From NCBI RefSeq assembly GCF_035582795.1, contig NC_134373.1:14840001-14904000 (forward strand): a DNA stretch of 64,000 nt, given 5' to 3'. Each line of letters starts with the position of its first letter. Positions within the stretch are counted from its first letter, which is position 1. The notes beneath the pieces were generated by a model. The model was not told the origin of the DNA, did not search any database, and saw only the letters and a list, made by a program, of their open reading frames with translations. This DNA comes from Mycteria americana (lineage: Eukaryota; Chordata; Aves; Ciconiiformes; Ciconiidae). Below are positions 62,173 to 64,000 of this stretch, piece by piece. Both the position numbers and the translations under genes were made by a program.

Positions 62173-62863
62173 CTGCAGTGGAATGGGCACTTATTATCCA
62201 GGGATCACTGTTTTTTCCCCCCACCTTTACTCATTTCTTACTTGGAGTTGTGATGGCCTTACAAGAGTATAAGCTTCCCCACTGGTATATCTCAGCAGTA
62301 TGCTCTAACCCAGGTCTAGAAGTAATGCGAAGCACCGAACTACCAAGAAAGTTAGGTGAAAGGCGCCCTAATTCACTTTTGCACCTCAGGCTATGTAAAT
62401 AGCACGCTAGCATTTTACACCCACTGAAACTCTGGCCCTTCAAGTGCCATTGGGTTCAAAACTATGGAAACAATCTGTCACAGCTCCCAGACTTAATTTT
62501 CTCCATTTACAAGTCAAAATGCCACGCAAGCAGCAATTAATGTTTGAAAGATCAGTTCCACTTGTCCTAACACAAATACAATATATTGACTTTGCAAGGT
62601 TGCTTGCTGTTGAAAAAGGAAAACAAGAAAAGAAAACTAATGTCTTTGCCCAGGCACTGAGCCACCACTCGAGTGTACGTTCTCAAGCGTATTCTAGCTC
62701 CTAACCCCCATTAAAGCTGAGGTTTGTGAGTAATTGTAGCATCTGATACTGAAACACAAGCTGCCCCAGATAAATTGTGGCATTTAGTACCAACCTGGAT
62801 CATCGTTGTCTTCGAAGTCTTGCTCAGAGATCGGAAAGTCATCCTCCATTCTTGGGAAGTTCA
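61868..62863 (-). CDS. NRP2: Neuropilin-2, C-terminal stalk, transmembrane helix and a-type tail (partial)
   Basis: Type I membrane co-receptor for class 3 semaphorins and VEGF family members. Two minus-strand exons (62863-62795 and 62172-61868) join in frame. The product part runs from an acidic stalk (NFPRMEDDFPISEQDFEDND) through N-glycosylation sequon NDT and KLDKEKSWLYTLDPI into a single hydrophobic helix (about 23 residues, VTIIAMSSLGVLLGAICAGL and following). The cytoplasmic tail contains TTLENYNFELYDG and ends MNHQKCCSEA. The C-terminal Ser-Glu-Ala is the PDZ ligand that binds GIPC/synectin in neuropilins and marks the a-type isoform. The CUB, FV/VIII and MAM domains are encoded beyond 64,000. 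The b-type tail exon was not recognised in this window. Identity is very secure from the membrane and tail sequence. Confidence 0.95.
62173..62794 (-). other. NRP2: NRP2 last intron
   Basis: 622-base intron between the stalk exon and the terminal exon, GT-AG on the minus strand. The terminal frame is open a further 52 bases into it, but that part is not conserved-looking. Confidence 0.85.
62795..62863 (-). CDS. NRP2: NRP2 juxtamembrane stalk exon
   Basis: Minus-strand acceptor TTGTTGTTCTAG ends at 62,864; donor GTTGGT begins at 62,794. The 69-base exon starts with TG completing a codon (GTG Val would fit) and reads NFPRMEDDFPISEQDFEDND before the DP and split Asp. Almost half its residues are acidic. 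Both reading-frame joins work, so the exon is well supported. Confidence 0.85.
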
Positions 62864-64000
62864 CTAGAACAACAAAATGGGAAGCACTGTTTGTTTAAAG
62901 AGGCCTTTCGGAGGCATCATTGCCACTAGTCCCCGGATTGTGAGACCGCCCAGAAGAAAGCAATAGCTGAACTACTGGAGCTACTGCCAGGCTCTTCCTC
63001 ATGGAAGGAGGAAGAACTCTTCCTCTTCTTCCTTTGGCCAAAGTCAATGAAGACTCTTGCACACTCGAAAGAACAGGATCTGCCCACTACATCACATTTC
63101 ATGACCCCCGAATGAGGAGCTTTTAAGAAGAAAAGAGAGCGAGCGAAAAGCAAAGAAACCGGATAACTTGAATAGCACTAAAATATTGTCATTGGTGCCT
63201 GCATAATGGCCATAATTCACTATTAACATGCTCATGGGTATTATCCTTACAACTTTGAATAGGATCTTAGTGCCTATCATTACTTGCCGCTAATGCTAGA
63301 TCCATTTAGCACACTCTACTTTTCATCTTTTCCCATGCATCTTACTGGACACAGAGCTTCAATGACCCAGTTTCTCTTTGGGTTTCAGATAAATTCGCAG
63401 TAATTTGAGGAAGTCATGTATCATCATTACATGTTTTAATGCAAAAGCTGGTTGAAATGGGGAGAGCGGCAAATGGGTGTCCATATCTAGGCATTTATGT
63501 TAACATTTCTCTGATCCAAATTCCTTTTAGTGGTGACATTTCTTTTTATTGTTCAGCACAGATGAAGCACTAGTAACCAAATGCACATGCTGTAATCTGA
63601 GCAGAAGAAAGTTATTTTCCTGTGCAGTCTTCCTAGCATTATCTCTATGTATAGTCGCCATGTTTGCAGTTTCTCCAAAAGAAAATGCCCTTTCATTTTG
63701 ATCTGCTTAGATTTTTCAAAGCTGACTGTAACTTGGGGTGCTTAACTGAGAAGGCACCTCGAAATGATCAGGAATGCAGAAAATCAGGGACTACTAGAAC
63801 ACCTTTGAAATAGTTGTGGTTGAAAACCGAGGCTACTTCACATCTTGCACAAAAACAGCAAGAAGGGTTTTAAGAGATTACTTAAAACCAACCAAAACCA
63901 AAGAATATAACTTGTGCCTAAAAAGCCACATGCAAAGAAATTATTCAAAACCTTATAAAAGAGTATTTGTGCTTATTTGCACAGAGATTTAGGACTGTAA
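62864..64000 (-). other. NRP2: NRP2 intron (partial, continues past window)
   Basis: AT-rich DNA with no recognisable MAM-domain or alternative tail exon. It is taken as intron upstream of the stalk exon. Confidence 0.7.

Noticed and set aside
62926..63153. 75-codon minus-strand frame as an extra NRP2 exon
   Set aside because: Ser/Lys-rich and unlike any neuropilin domain, with no convincing splice sites in phase with the stalk exon.

Overview
This window is vertebrate nuclear DNA, most likely from a bird. It carries the 3' parts of two convergent, multi-exon protein genes with GT-AG introns and long AU-rich 3' untranslated regions, plus a GC-rich intergenic interval with a CpG island. I see relics of CR1-type LINEs and of palindromic elements of the kind common in reptile genomes, and very few other repeats. 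The short introns and low repeat load favour a bird over a turtle or crocodilian. That assignment is inference.

Layout. About 1-20,980 (+ strand) is the 3' part of INO80D, a subunit of the INO80 chromatin-remodelling complex. Six coding exons (39-263, 2290-2399, 4318-4451, 5903-6120, 6526-6683, 7668-8836) join in frame into 670 residues plus stop. The 5' exons lie left of the window. After the stop comes what looks like a 3'UTR of about 12 kb, ending near an AATAAA at 20,957. It holds several degenerate palindromic repeats, a C-rich tract and several Pumilio-type UGUANAUA-like sites.

About 20,980-58,680 is intergenic. I find no protein-coding gene there that I can support. It contains a very GC-rich CpG island (about 35,960-36,880), two old CR1-like 3' fragments on the same strand about 10 kb apart, a TTA microsatellite, a CGGCA pentanucleotide array and a C14 run. 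Several AT-richer, homeodomain-core-rich islands in otherwise GC-rich DNA could be conserved regulatory elements.

About 58,680-64,000 (- strand) is the 3' end of NRP2 (neuropilin-2). The last two coding exons (62863-62795 and 62172-61868) encode an acidic juxtamembrane stalk, the transmembrane helix and the a-type cytoplasmic tail ending in Ser-Glu-Ala. A 3'UTR of about 3.2 kb ends near an AATAAA (minus strand) at 58,700-58,695. The rest, up to 64,000, is NRP2 intron.

The two genes do not share a pathway. INO80D is nuclear and chromatin-linked; NRP2 is a cell-surface semaphorin/VEGF co-receptor. Their tail-to-tail order agrees with the vertebrate NRP2-INO80D neighbourhood as I remember it. 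The noncoding DNA between them is more likely to hold NRP2 regulatory elements than extra genes. I found no strong evidence for a new protein system; the CpG island is the best candidate for an undescribed transcription unit.
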